Shown here piece by piece: positions 1 through 7,506 of a DNA stretch of 11,754 nt. Position numbers and translations under genes: made by a program. The notes below the pieces were generated by a model. It was not told the DNA's origin. It ran no database searches and was given only the letters and a program-made list of their open reading frames with translations. Numbering within the stretch: the stretch's first letter is position 1; each line of letters opens with the position of its first letter. Source of the DNA: Gammaproteobacteria bacterium (GTDB lineage Bacteria > Pseudomonadota > Gammaproteobacteria > Eutrophobiales > Eutrophobiaceae); the NCBI GenBank assembly GCA_016844485.1, contig JAENIZ010000023.1, forward strand, positions 22,442 to 34,195. The letters run 5' to 3'.

Positions 1-909
1 GCCTGCATCACTCCCCCTGAAATCGTATCTGAACAGATTTCAAATGACGGTACACATAAATGGCTGCTGCGCGTCGACAATGATAATTGTATTGAAACGG
101 TATTTATCCCGGAAAAGGAAAGGGGCACATTATGTGTATCCTCACAGGTCGGTTGTCCACTGGATTGCAGTTTCTGCGCGACGGCTAAACAAGGATTCAA
201 TCGCAACCTCACAGTTGCGGAAATCATCGGTCAGGTCTGGGTTGCGAATAATGCGCTGGGCCGTTATCAGAAAAAAGAACGTATAATCTCTAACGTTGTA
301 ATGATGGGCATGGGTGAACCCCTGCTGAACTTTGATAACGTCATCAAGGCCATGAATCTGATGATGGATGACCTGGCTTACGGGCTTTCGCGTAAACGTG
401 TTACCCTCAGCACGGTCGGCGTTGTTCCCGGTATCGAAAAACTCGGGAGGTTCAGCAATGTGAGTCTCGCCGTGTCCCTGCATGCAACAAATAATAAATT
501 GCGCGATGAGCTTGTGCCGTTAAATAAAAAATATCCCATCGATCAGTTAATTGCGGCAAGCAAGCAATATTCAATAACGCAATCCGGTGATCCGATTACC
601 TTTGAATATGTCATGCTGGATGGCATCAATGACAGTGATTCTGATGCCCATGAGCTCGCAAAATTATTGCAGGGTTTCCCGGCAAAGGTAAATCTGATTC
701 CGTTCAACCCGTTCCCTGGTACTGAATATCAACGTCCAAAACCGGACAGAATAGATCGTTTTAGGGATATTCTGGTGAATGCTGGCATAATGACTATGAC
801 ACGTAAAACCAGGGGCGATGATATCGATGCCGCCTGTGGTCAATTGGTGGGTAAGGTTCTGTCCCGTGCAAAAAAATATAAAGCAAATTTTATGGGAAAC
901 AGGATATGA
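1..909 (+). CDS. rlmN: Dual-specificity 23S rRNA/tRNA adenine-C2 methyltransferase RlmN, 5' end missing
   Basis: Radical-SAM enzyme that methylates C2 of A2503 in 23S rRNA and of A37 in a subset of tRNAs. Frame 1 is open from the first base to the TGA at 907-909, giving 302 residues; family members are usually near 370-385, so some 60-80 N-terminal residues lie outside the window. Visible motifs are the radical-SAM cluster C-x3-C-x2-C (CPLDCSFC, cysteines at codons 52, 56 and 59 of this fragment), GMGEPLLN around codon 103, and the two catalytic cysteines expected for RlmN: codon 45 (LCVSSQ) and codon 279 (DAACGQ), the latter being the one methylated during catalysis. The ATG at 301 is internal (MMGMGEP) and is not the start. 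Its stop overlaps the pilW start in ATGA. Membership of the RlmN/Cfr family is certain; RlmN is chosen over Cfr from the genomic context. Confidence 0.96.
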   Translation, partial: ACITPPEIVSEQISNDGTHKWLLRVDNDNCIETVFIPEKERGTLCVSSQVGCPLDCSFCATAKQGFNRNLTVAEIIGQVWVANNALGRYQKKERIISNVVMMGMGEPLLNFDNVIKAMNLMMDDLAYGLSRKRVTLSTVGVVPGIEKLGRFSNVSLAVSLHATNNKLRDELVPLNKKYPIDQLIAASKQYSITQSGDPITFEYVMLDGINDSDSDAHELAKLLQGFPAKVNLIPFNPFPGTEYQRPKPDRIDRFRDILVNAGIMTMTRKTRGDDIDAACGQLVGKVLSRAKKYKANFMGNRI

Positions 910-1670
910 AAATACTTCAATCAATCTGGATGATATTCATAATGCTCGGCTTTTGCGGATGTGATCTGACTACGGGGAGTGCGGTCAACGTATCCCCTCG
1001 ATCAAACGAGGTGGCTGAAGCAAACCTGAATCTGGGTGTCGCTTATCTGAAAAGGGGCGAATATGAAAAGGCACTGGCAAAACTGAATAAGGCGTTGTCT
1101 GCCGATCCGGGATATGCGCCGACCCACAATGCCCTTGGACTGCTGTATCAGAAAATAGGAAAGCCTGAACAGGCGGAGCAATACTACAAACGCGCCCTCA
1201 GCATAAAACCCGATGATTCATTAACCCTGAATAATTACGGACAATTTCTCTGTCAGAACAATCGCTATGATGAAGCACAGGAAACTTTTCTTAAGGCTGC
1301 AAATAACCCCTTATATGATGCCCCGGAAATTGCCATCACCAATGCGGGCACGTGCGCATTAAAAAATAATCAACCGGACGTAGCGGAAAATTATTTCAGA
1401 AACGCGCTCGATAAAAATCCGAAAGTTTCTGTCGCGCTCATACAAATGGCGGAATTGTCATATCGTCAGGGCAATTACCTTTCTGCACGCGCCTATTTGC
1501 AACGTTATCTCGAAGTTGCTGAACATACTGCAAACAGCCTGTGGCTTGGCATACGAATTGAGAAGGAACTGGGTGATAAAAACGCCATATCAAGTTATGC
1601 GCTATCATTAAGAAACAATTTCCCTGAATCTGAAGAGGCACGGTTACTTCAGGAATCAGGGGCCAAATAA
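906..1670 (+). CDS. pilW: Type IV pilus biogenesis/stability lipoprotein PilW (PilF), TPR protein
   Basis: Pilotin-type lipoprotein that, in the characterised family (PilF of Pseudomonas, PilW of Neisseria), helps the PilQ secretin assemble in the outer membrane. The 254-residue product has a short lipoprotein signal peptide ending at Cys19 (GFCGC), then tetratricopeptide repeats at about residues 37-70, 71-104, 105-138 and 173-206, with typical TPR signatures such as LNLGVAYLKRGEYEKAL and HNALGLLYQKIG. The family-typical NNYGQFLC at 109-116 and the later AGTCALK (Cys150) match the paired cysteines of this family. The start overlaps the rlmN stop by 4 bases, and a GGGA at 894-897 is the likely ribosome site. 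The residue after the lipidated cysteine is Asp, which is odd for an outer-membrane lipoprotein in the E. coli sorting rule. No other pilus gene is in the window. Confidence 0.9.
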   Translation: MKILQSIWMIFIMLGFCGCDLTTGSAVNVSPRSNEVAEANLNLGVAYLKRGEYEKALAKLNKALSADPGYAPTHNALGLLYQKIGKPEQAEQYYKRALSIKPDDSLTLNNYGQFLCQNNRYDEAQETFLKAANNPLYDAPEIAITNAGTCALKNNQPDVAENYFRNALDKNPKVSVALIQMAELSYRQGNYLSARAYLQRYLEVAEHTANSLWLGIRIEKELGDKNAISSYALSLRNNFPESEEARLLQESGAK

Positions 1671-1672
1671 TT

Positions 1673-2611
1673 ATGACTGACAAGATATCTCAAACCGATA
1701 AAAGTATATCGAATCAAACCCCCGGCCGATTGCTGAAAGCTGCGCGGGAGAAACTCGATTTGACACAAAAAGATATTGCAACACAGCTCAATCTGCAAAC
1801 AAACACCATCACTGCACTGGAAAATGATGACAATGAAAAATTACCTGTACCTACTTATGTAAGGGGATATATCCGCAGTTATGCCCGCATTGTTAACCTG
1901 GATGCTGATACGCTGATTAAACTATACGAAAATGATGCATCACCCCCGCCGGAAATAATCCCTGACGTAAAACAACATACCCAGGCGAGCAGTCGCGACA
2001 AACCGGTTAAAGCGGTTACCTATCTGATAACTTTTGGGCTCGCTCTTTTGCTTCTCGCCTGGTTGCAAAGTCATTATGTTGTTAATCAGACCAGCCCGTC
2101 TGGAGACGCCTCTGCACCGGGAGAAAAACCCTATGGCGGGAACCTGAATTATACGTACAAGATCGTCATCCATCCGGATACGCCGTTTCTTGATAAAACA
2201 TATTATGATGAAACCGAATCTCCTTCTGAATTACCCTTGTATGTGGATGAACCGGAAACATCTGATCTGATAAATACCATCGAACTGCCTGACTCATTAT
2301 CCCTGGACACAACGATCAGCGAATCGGCTGATGATAATCCGCTCCAGGATGATATTGATAACCTTCCAGATGCCGACCAGTTATCTTTTAATATTACCAA
2401 ATCATCCTGGATCAAGGTCAATGATTCCTCCAATAAAGTACTGTATATGGGGACGGCAAAACCAGGCGAACAACTCCATCTTAGTGGTGATGCGCCGTTT
2501 TCCGTGACCTTGGGTTATTCTCCCGGTGTCCAGGTGACATTTAATGGCAATCAATTCAATCCTGAGCCTTATTCAAATGCAGGTGTCGCCCGGTTTACAC
2601 TGGGCGAATGA
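1673..2611 (+). CDS. rodZ: Cytoskeletal protein RodZ
   Basis: Bitopic inner-membrane protein that links MreB filaments to the elongation (Rod) complex and maintains rod shape. The 312-residue sequence shows the standard layout: an N-terminal Xre/Cro-like helix-turn-helix fold at about residues 16-85 (GRLLKAAREKLDLTQKDIA, then VPTYVRGYIRSYARI, the face used for MreB binding in the family), a basic pre-membrane stretch (RDKPVKAV), a single membrane span at about 113-133 (TYLITFGLALLLLAWL), a long acidic low-complexity periplasmic linker at about 140-235, and a beta-rich C-terminal DUF4115 domain at about 237-311 (SSWIKVND, GEQLHLSG, PFSVTLGYSPGVQVTFNG). It starts 2 bases after the pilW stop, so it is translationally close to it. 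The helix-turn-helix does not imply DNA binding here. Confidence 0.93.
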   Translation: MTDKISQTDKSISNQTPGRLLKAAREKLDLTQKDIATQLNLQTNTITALENDDNEKLPVPTYVRGYIRSYARIVNLDADTLIKLYENDASPPPEIIPDVKQHTQASSRDKPVKAVTYLITFGLALLLLAWLQSHYVVNQTSPSGDASAPGEKPYGGNLNYTYKIVIHPDTPFLDKTYYDETESPSELPLYVDEPETSDLINTIELPDSLSLDTTISESADDNPLQDDIDNLPDADQLSFNITKSSWIKVNDSSNKVLYMGTAKPGEQLHLSGDAPFSVTLGYSPGVQVTFNGNQFNPEPYSNAGVARFTLGE

Positions 2612-2697
2612 ACCGGAAAATTATTTTGCGCGGGTTGGATCAAGCCTGCTATCAAGTCTGTTAAACTAAAACTGTCCAATTCTTTCAGGAGATTACC
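2612..2697 (+). other. Gap between rodZ and hisS where ispG is normally found
   Basis: This 86-base gap has no reading frame of any size. In E. coli and in many other gammaproteobacteria ispG (gcpE) lies between rodZ and hisS; nothing here resembles it. A weak sigma70-like pair (TTGGAT at 2635-2640 and TGTTAA at 2659-2664, 18-base spacing) is the best promoter I could find and is not convincing. The ribosome site of hisS lies at the right end. Confidence 0.5.
2687..2691 (+). promoter_or_regulatory. Ribosome binding site of hisS (supports TTG start)
   Basis: AGGAG ends 6 bases before the TTG at 2698. No ATG or GTG nearby would place the conserved HisRS N-terminus (KIQAIRGMHDILP) correctly, so this site decides the TTG start. 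Confidence 0.75.
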
Positions 2698-3987
2698 TTG
2701 TCCGGCAAGATACAAGCCATTCGCGGAATGCACGATATCCTTCCGGATCAAACACCATGCTGGCGGCATGTTGAAAAAATAATAATTGACGTACTCAACC
2801 GTTACGGCTATCAGGAGATTCGTTTCCCTATTGTCGAAAAAACGGAATTGTTCGCGCGTTCGATCGGCGAGCTTACCGACATCGTCTCCAAAGAAATGTA
2901 TACCTTTGTTGATCGTAATAATGAGCAACTGACATTACGGCCGGAAGGTACTGCAGGTTGTGTGCGTGCGGGGCTGGAAAATGGCCTCCTTCACAATCAG
3001 ATTCAGAAACTTTGGTACATCGGTCCTATGTTCAGACATGAACGGCCGCAAAAGGGACGGCAGCGGCAATTTCATCAAATCTGGTTTGAGGCCTTTGGTT
3101 TGGGCGGGCCCGACATCGATGCCGAGATGATAATGATGTGTACGCGCATGTGGCAGGAACTGGAATTGACGAATATCAGTCTGCAACTGAATACCTTGGG
3201 TACATTACAGACGCGTAACCGATATCAGAAGGTATTAATCGAGTATTTTTCCAGTCATCGGGATCGGCTTGATGAAGACAGCAAGCAACGCCTGCAAAAC
3301 AACCCCTTGCGCATACTGGACAGTAAAAACCCTGCTATGCGGGAATTGATTGCTGCTGCACCGCTCATCCATGACTATCTGGATGCTGAATCAGAAGACC
3401 ACTTTGTTGAGCTCAAGGCCATGTTGGATGATGTAAATATTGCCTATAACATAAATCCACACCTGGTACGCGGGCTCGATTACTACGGTAAAACAGTATT
3501 TGAATGGATAACTGATCGTCTCGGCGCCCAGGGGACGATCTGCGCAGGCGGCCGTTATGACATGCTGGTGGAATATTTCGGGGGAAAACCAACACCGGCA
3601 ATTGGGTGTGCAATGGGTCTCGAAAGGTTGATTGAGTTGCTGCAAGTATCAGGATATACACTTGATAATGACCCCCCCCATGTCTATTTCATTCTGGCTG
3701 ATGACACCGCTACACGGGCAGGATTGAAACTGGCGGAATCTTTACGCAAGGCATTGCCTTATTTGCGTCTGTTGATGAACTGTGGTGGCGGCAATTTTAA
3801 AACCCAGTTTAAAAGGGCCGACAAATCCGGGGCATTGCTGGCCATAGTCCTGGGAGATGATGAGCTGAAAAACCAGGCCGTTGGGATAAAATCCCTGCGG
3901 GATGAGTCAGAACAGGAGACGGTTTCCTGGGCCGGATTGGCCGATGTCCTCAGGCAAAAATTGGCGGGCTATTTGAACTTGCCTTGA
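2698..3987 (+). CDS. hisS: Histidine--tRNA ligase (HisRS)
   Basis: Class II aminoacyl-tRNA synthetase that charges tRNA-His in the cytoplasm. At 429 residues it has the usual bacterial length (E. coli about 424). Visible signatures are the N-terminal AIRGMHDILPDQTP, motif 2 GPMFRHERPQKGRQRQFHQ at about residues 107-125, the HisRS-specific histidine-binding block LVRGLDYYGKTVFEW at about 256-270, motif 3 GCAMGLERL at about 302-310, and the C-terminal anticodon-binding domain with FKTQFKRADKSGALLAIVLG. The start is a TTG with a good AGGAG upstream. It lies downstream of rodZ after an 86-base gap without ispG and is followed by yfgM after 58 bases, the normal order. Confidence 0.97.
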   Translation: MSGKIQAIRGMHDILPDQTPCWRHVEKIIIDVLNRYGYQEIRFPIVEKTELFARSIGELTDIVSKEMYTFVDRNNEQLTLRPEGTAGCVRAGLENGLLHNQIQKLWYIGPMFRHERPQKGRQRQFHQIWFEAFGLGGPDIDAEMIMMCTRMWQELELTNISLQLNTLGTLQTRNRYQKVLIEYFSSHRDRLDEDSKQRLQNNPLRILDSKNPAMRELIAAAPLIHDYLDAESEDHFVELKAMLDDVNIAYNINPHLVRGLDYYGKTVFEWITDRLGAQGTICAGGRYDMLVEYFGGKPTPAIGCAMGLERLIELLQVSGYTLDNDPPHVYFILADDTATRAGLKLAESLRKALPYLRLLMNCGGGNFKTQFKRADKSGALLAIVLGDDELKNQAVGIKSLRDESEQETVSWAGLADVLRQKLAGYLNLP

Positions 3988-4034
3988 TCCACCATTATGA
4001 TCGCACGCCTTATCACAACACCCCTGTACAGGGC

Positions 4035-4039
4035 GGGAG
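4035..4039 (+). promoter_or_regulatory. Ribosome binding site of yfgM (supports TTG start)
   Basis: GGGAG sits 6 bases before the TTG at 4046. The TTG start gives the family N-terminus TEEEQIQALKQWW in the expected place, a few residues in, while no ATG does. Confidence 0.7.
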
Positions 4040-4045
4040 AGAAAA

Positions 4046-4663
4046 TTGGACTTTAATAGAACAGAAGAAGAACAGATTCAAGCCCTGAAACAATGGTGGG
4101 TAGAGAACGGAAAATCGCTGATTGGCGGTGTCATCATTGGATTGGGCGCGGTATTCGTCATCGCACAGGCAGAGGCCGCTTCCGGTATTTATACGGACAT
4201 GATAGTCGAGGTCCGGCAAGGCAAAAACGATAAGTCCCGGGAATTTGCCGATAAACTGCTGAATGATTATTCATCGACAACATATGCAACATTTGCCGCC
4301 TTCGTTCTTGCAAAACAGGATGTAGAGGCCAATCAGTTAGACTCTGCTGTCGGCCATCTGCAGTGGATACTGGATAATACTGATCAGGATGAACTCAAAC
4401 ATCTGGCCCGCCTGCGCATGGCACGAATACTGTTGGATGATAATAAGCCGGAACAGGCCCTGTCGTTATTGAACGTGATCGATCCGGGCCAATTTAAGGC
4501 CAGTTACGAAGAATTGAAGGGAGATATATTTATTCAGCAAGGCAAGATTGAAGATGCCCAGATTGCTTATCAGCAAGCCCTGGCTAATAGTCATAATCCT
4601 GCAAATGATGATTCATTCCTGCAAATGAAGCTTGATGACATAGGACGTCAGCATCCGCAATGA
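4046..4663 (+). CDS. yfgM: YfgM family ancillary SecYEG translocon subunit (TPR, membrane-anchored)
   Basis: Inner-membrane protein with a periplasmic TPR domain. In E. coli YfgM associates with PpiD and the SecYEG translocon and helps periplasmic trafficking of secreted proteins. The 205-residue product has the family N-terminus (TEEEQIQALKQWWVENGK, residues 6-23), one membrane span at about 24-41 (SLIGGVIIGLGAVFVIA), then helical TPR-like repeats to the end (YATFAAFVLAKQDVE, LKHLARLRMARILLDDNKPEQALSLL, YEELKGDIFIQQGKIEDAQIAYQQAL). It starts with TTG. Its stop overlaps the bamB start in ATGA (4660-4663), implying translational coupling with the other envelope-assembly gene. The assignment rests on the N-terminal motif and the hisS-bamB context. 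Confidence 0.92.
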   Translation: MDFNRTEEEQIQALKQWWVENGKSLIGGVIIGLGAVFVIAQAEAASGIYTDMIVEVRQGKNDKSREFADKLLNDYSSTTYATFAAFVLAKQDVEANQLDSAVGHLQWILDNTDQDELKHLARLRMARILLDDNKPEQALSLLNVIDPGQFKASYEELKGDIFIQQGKIEDAQIAYQQALANSHNPANDDSFLQMKLDDIGRQHPQ

Positions 4664-6018
4664 TATTGCGTTATCTGTGTGTTCTTGTTGTTTTTGTCCT
4701 TCTCCCCGGGTGTAGCGGCATCGGTGATAAAGTTACCAGCTATGTGGGCGGCGAAGATAATGCTGAACCACCTTCACCACTCGTTAATATCGATACCAGG
4801 GTAGAGATTACCAAACTCTGGGAGAAAGATATGGGAGGGGGTTCTGACGAACAATATCTCAAACTGGTCCCTGTCTTTGCAGAAGATAAAATTTATGTTG
4901 CCGATAATGAAGGGGAACTCAAGGCGGTCAATTCCCGGAATGGCAGCGTTATCTGGGACCAGGATACAGAGACCAGGATCACGGGAGGGCCCGGCGCTGG
5001 TGATTCACTGGTGATGATAGGCACAAGCGAAGGTGAAATCCTGGCCTTCTCGGGTGACACGGGGAAATCATTGTGGCGTAGTAGAGTATCGAGTGAAGTT
5101 CTGGCGGCACCCCAGGTAGCGGATAATATTGTGGTCGGACGGACAATTGACGGCAAGATCTATGGTCTTGACGCCGCTGAAGGCAAACGTCTCTGGACAT
5201 ATGATCAAACCGTACCTGCATTAACATTGCGTGGGACAAGTGCACCTGTTATCGCAGGTGAATTTGTGATCTCCGGTTTCGATGAGGGACGTCTGACTGC
5301 GATCGAATTGCGCACAGGTAAATTGGTCTGGGAAACAAGGATTGCCCTCGGCTCCGGACGTTCTGAACTGGAGCGTATGGTGGATATCGATTCCGAACCT
5401 CTGGTCATGAATGATATTATTTATGTCGCGACCTTTCAGGGACGCATTGCGGCAGTGACGCTGGATGGCGGACGCATACTCTGGACACGCGATATATCTT
5501 CATTTGCAGGAATATGCGCTGATAAAAACAACATCTATATTACTGACGATAACAGTCATATCTGGGCGCTGGACCGGTATACAGGCAATTCCATCTGGAA
5601 ACAGGAAAAATTGCAGGCCCGGGCAGTTACCGCACCAGCAAGCCTGGGTGATTTGGTTGTTGTAGGTGATGTGGAAGGTTATCTGCACTGGATGGATAAA
5701 ACCACCGGCGAATTTGTTTCACGCACACAAGTCTCAGACACCAGGATTATTGCGCCTCCGATTTCAGTCAATGACGTAGTGTATACCTATGCCAGTGACG
5801 GTACGCTGGGTGCTTACACTTATATCAACGACGCTGCCGATATTGAAATTGACACACCTTCAATTGAAGATGAACAGAAAACTGAAGATGCAGCACAACA
5901 AGATTTAGATGAAAAAAATGATAATGTAAAAGATGAAAGTGGTCCGCTTGAACGTTTGTTGGACTTCTTCACCTCGGACGAGGATGAGAACAAAAAAGAA
6001 AAAGAGCAATTAAAATAA
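4660..6018 (+). CDS. bamB: Outer membrane protein assembly factor BamB with long acidic C-terminal tail
   Basis: Lipoprotein of the BAM complex; an eight-bladed beta-propeller that binds BamA POTRA domains and aids folding of outer-membrane barrels. Residues 1-18 are a lipoprotein signal with lipobox LPGC (Cys18). PQQ-type propeller blades follow from about residue 50 to 390, with recurring A-x-D/T-G-K-x-L-W blade motifs (NSRNGSVIWD, SGDTGKSLWR, DAAEGKRLWT, RTGKLVWE, TLDGGRILWT, DRYTGNSIWK). The BamA-contact loops known from E. coli are recognisable as LTLRGTSAP (188-196) and ERMVDIDSEP (238-247). The family is usually near 380-395 residues; this protein has 452 because of a charged, acidic-then-lysine-rich tail at about 391-452, which includes a possible amphipathic stretch GPLERLLDFF. 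Coupled to yfgM by ATGA overlap. Confidence 0.95.
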   Translation: MILRYLCVLVVFVLLPGCSGIGDKVTSYVGGEDNAEPPSPLVNIDTRVEITKLWEKDMGGGSDEQYLKLVPVFAEDKIYVADNEGELKAVNSRNGSVIWDQDTETRITGGPGAGDSLVMIGTSEGEILAFSGDTGKSLWRSRVSSEVLAAPQVADNIVVGRTIDGKIYGLDAAEGKRLWTYDQTVPALTLRGTSAPVIAGEFVISGFDEGRLTAIELRTGKLVWETRIALGSGRSELERMVDIDSEPLVMNDIIYVATFQGRIAAVTLDGGRILWTRDISSFAGICADKNNIYITDDNSHIWALDRYTGNSIWKQEKLQARAVTAPASLGDLVVVGDVEGYLHWMDKTTGEFVSRTQVSDTRIIAPPISVNDVVYTYASDGTLGAYTYINDAADIEIDTPSIEDEQKTEDAAQQDLDEKNDNVKDESGPLERLLDFFTSDEDENKKEKEQLK

Positions 6019-6066
6019 TAGTTACCTGTAAACTACCTACATTATTCTCACCACCCTGTCTGAATT

Positions 6067-7485
6067 ATGAAATCCGTCATTGCCATCGTTGGACGCCCCA
6101 ACGTAGGTAAATCAACATTATTCAACCGGCTTACCCGGAGCCGTAATGCACTGGTCGCTGATCAGCCGGGTGTCACCCGCGATCGTCAATACGGCATCGC
6201 TCAATACGGAGAACACACCTTCATCCTTGTCGATACTGGCGGATTGATCGAAGCCGGGACTGCTACAAACAGCATTGAAAATCTGATTATAGAACAATCA
6301 TTACAGGCTGTACGTGAAGCGGATGCCGTGATCTGGCTGGTCGATGGCCGCGATGGCCTGACAGCAGCAGATGAAACCCTGGCCATGCAACTGCGGCCGT
6401 TGTGCACACATCTCTATCTGGCTGTTAATAAAACTGAAGGCCTTGATGCCGATATTGTAACTGCTGAATTCCATGCACTGGGAGTCGGCAAACCATATGC
6501 CATATCGGCACAAAGAGGTAGCGGCATTGCGATTTTGATTGCGGACATTATCTCTGCACTGCCTCAGCCAACTGACATGAGTAATGAAACTGATCAAGGG
6601 CTCAGGATTACCGTGCTCGGCCGTCCGAATGTCGGCAAATCGACATTGGTCAACCGGATTCTTGGAGAAGAACGGATGCTGACATTTGATCAACCTGGCA
6701 CTACGCGCGACAGTATTGCAATCCCTTTTGAACGTAATGGCAAATCATATGTTTTAATAGACACTGCAGGTGTGCGCCGCCACGCGCGGGTTACTGGCAC
6801 GATTGAAAAAATCAGTGTAATCAAAACACTTCAGGCCATAGATAATACTGATATTGTTGTTCTGATAACTGATGCACAGGACAGTGTTACCGAACAGGAT
6901 GCGACTCTGTTGGGTCTGGTTGTGGAAAGCGGCAAGTCCCTGATTATTGCCATCAACAAATGGGATGGCCTTGAATCATCACAGCGTACTTTGATCCGTG
7001 CGCAGTTTGATCGCAAACTGGGGTTTATTGATTATGCCTGCGTGCATTACATCTCGGCCCTGCATGGGAGTGGAGTGGGCAAGATGTTTGAATCCATCGA
7101 CAAGATCGGCAAATCGATAGCCATTACACCTTCTACTTCTGTGCTTACCGATTTTTTACATCAGTCTGTGGAAAGCCACCAGCCACCAATGATACGCGGG
7201 CGCCGTATAAAACTCCGCTATGCGCACCTCGGGGGACATAACCCGTTACGGATCATTATCCATGGCAACCAGACTGGACATGTGCCGGATACTTATCGCC
7301 GCTATCTTTCCAATAACTTTCGTAAACTGTTAAGACTGACAGGCACACCCGTACTTATTGGATTCAAACAGGGTGCAAATCCATATAAAGACGGCCCCTA
7401 TCAAGGCAAGCGAAATAATCCAGCAAGGGGTGAAACGCAAAAACGCAGACGATCAGTACGACACGTTAGAGACAGCGTCAAATAG
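6067..7485 (+). CDS. der: Ribosome biogenesis GTPase Der (EngA)
   Basis: Essential tandem GTPase needed for maturation of the 50S ribosomal subunit. The 472-residue sequence contains GTPase domain 1 (G1 GRPNVGKST at 9-17, G3 DTGG at 56-59, G4 NKTE at 121-124, G5 SAQ at 147-149), GTPase domain 2 (G1 GRPNVGKST at 185-193, G3 DTAG at 232-235, G4 NKWD at 297-300, G5 SAL at 330-332) and a KH-like C-terminal domain at about 355-440, ending in a basic tail (KRRRSVRHVRDS). The G4 of domain 1 has Glu where the classical motif has Asp. ATG at 6067 gives the canonical N-terminus but has no clear Shine-Dalgarno sequence. It follows bamB by 48 bases and converges on bamC. Confidence 0.97.
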   Translation: MKSVIAIVGRPNVGKSTLFNRLTRSRNALVADQPGVTRDRQYGIAQYGEHTFILVDTGGLIEAGTATNSIENLIIEQSLQAVREADAVIWLVDGRDGLTAADETLAMQLRPLCTHLYLAVNKTEGLDADIVTAEFHALGVGKPYAISAQRGSGIAILIADIISALPQPTDMSNETDQGLRITVLGRPNVGKSTLVNRILGEERMLTFDQPGTTRDSIAIPFERNGKSYVLIDTAGVRRHARVTGTIEKISVIKTLQAIDNTDIVVLITDAQDSVTEQDATLLGLVVESGKSLIIAINKWDGLESSQRTLIRAQFDRKLGFIDYACVHYISALHGSGVGKMFESIDKIGKSIAITPSTSVLTDFLHQSVESHQPPMIRGRRIKLRYAHLGGHNPLRIIIHGNQTGHVPDTYRRYLSNNFRKLLRLTGTPVLIGFKQGANPYKDGPYQGKRNNPARGETQKRRRSVRHVRDSVK

Positions 7486-7490
7486 CCAAC

Positions 7491-7506
7491 GATGAGTTCG
7501 CTCATC
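7491..7506. terminator. Small hairpin between the convergent der and bamC ends
   Basis: GATGAG and CTCATC form a 6-bp stem closed by a TTCG tetraloop, and it overlaps the bamC stop codon. It sits exactly where transcripts of the two convergent genes meet. There is no proper U-tract on either side, so termination by this hairpin alone is uncertain. Confidence 0.35.

Noticed and set aside
44..286. 80-codon frame within rlmN
   Set aside because: Out of frame with the radical-SAM motif that is plainly encoded in frame 1 of the same bases.
1673..1930. Helix-turn-helix transcription factor at the start of the third gene
   Set aside because: The full protein has the RodZ layout (HTH fold, membrane span, DUF4115), where the HTH fold binds MreB rather than DNA.
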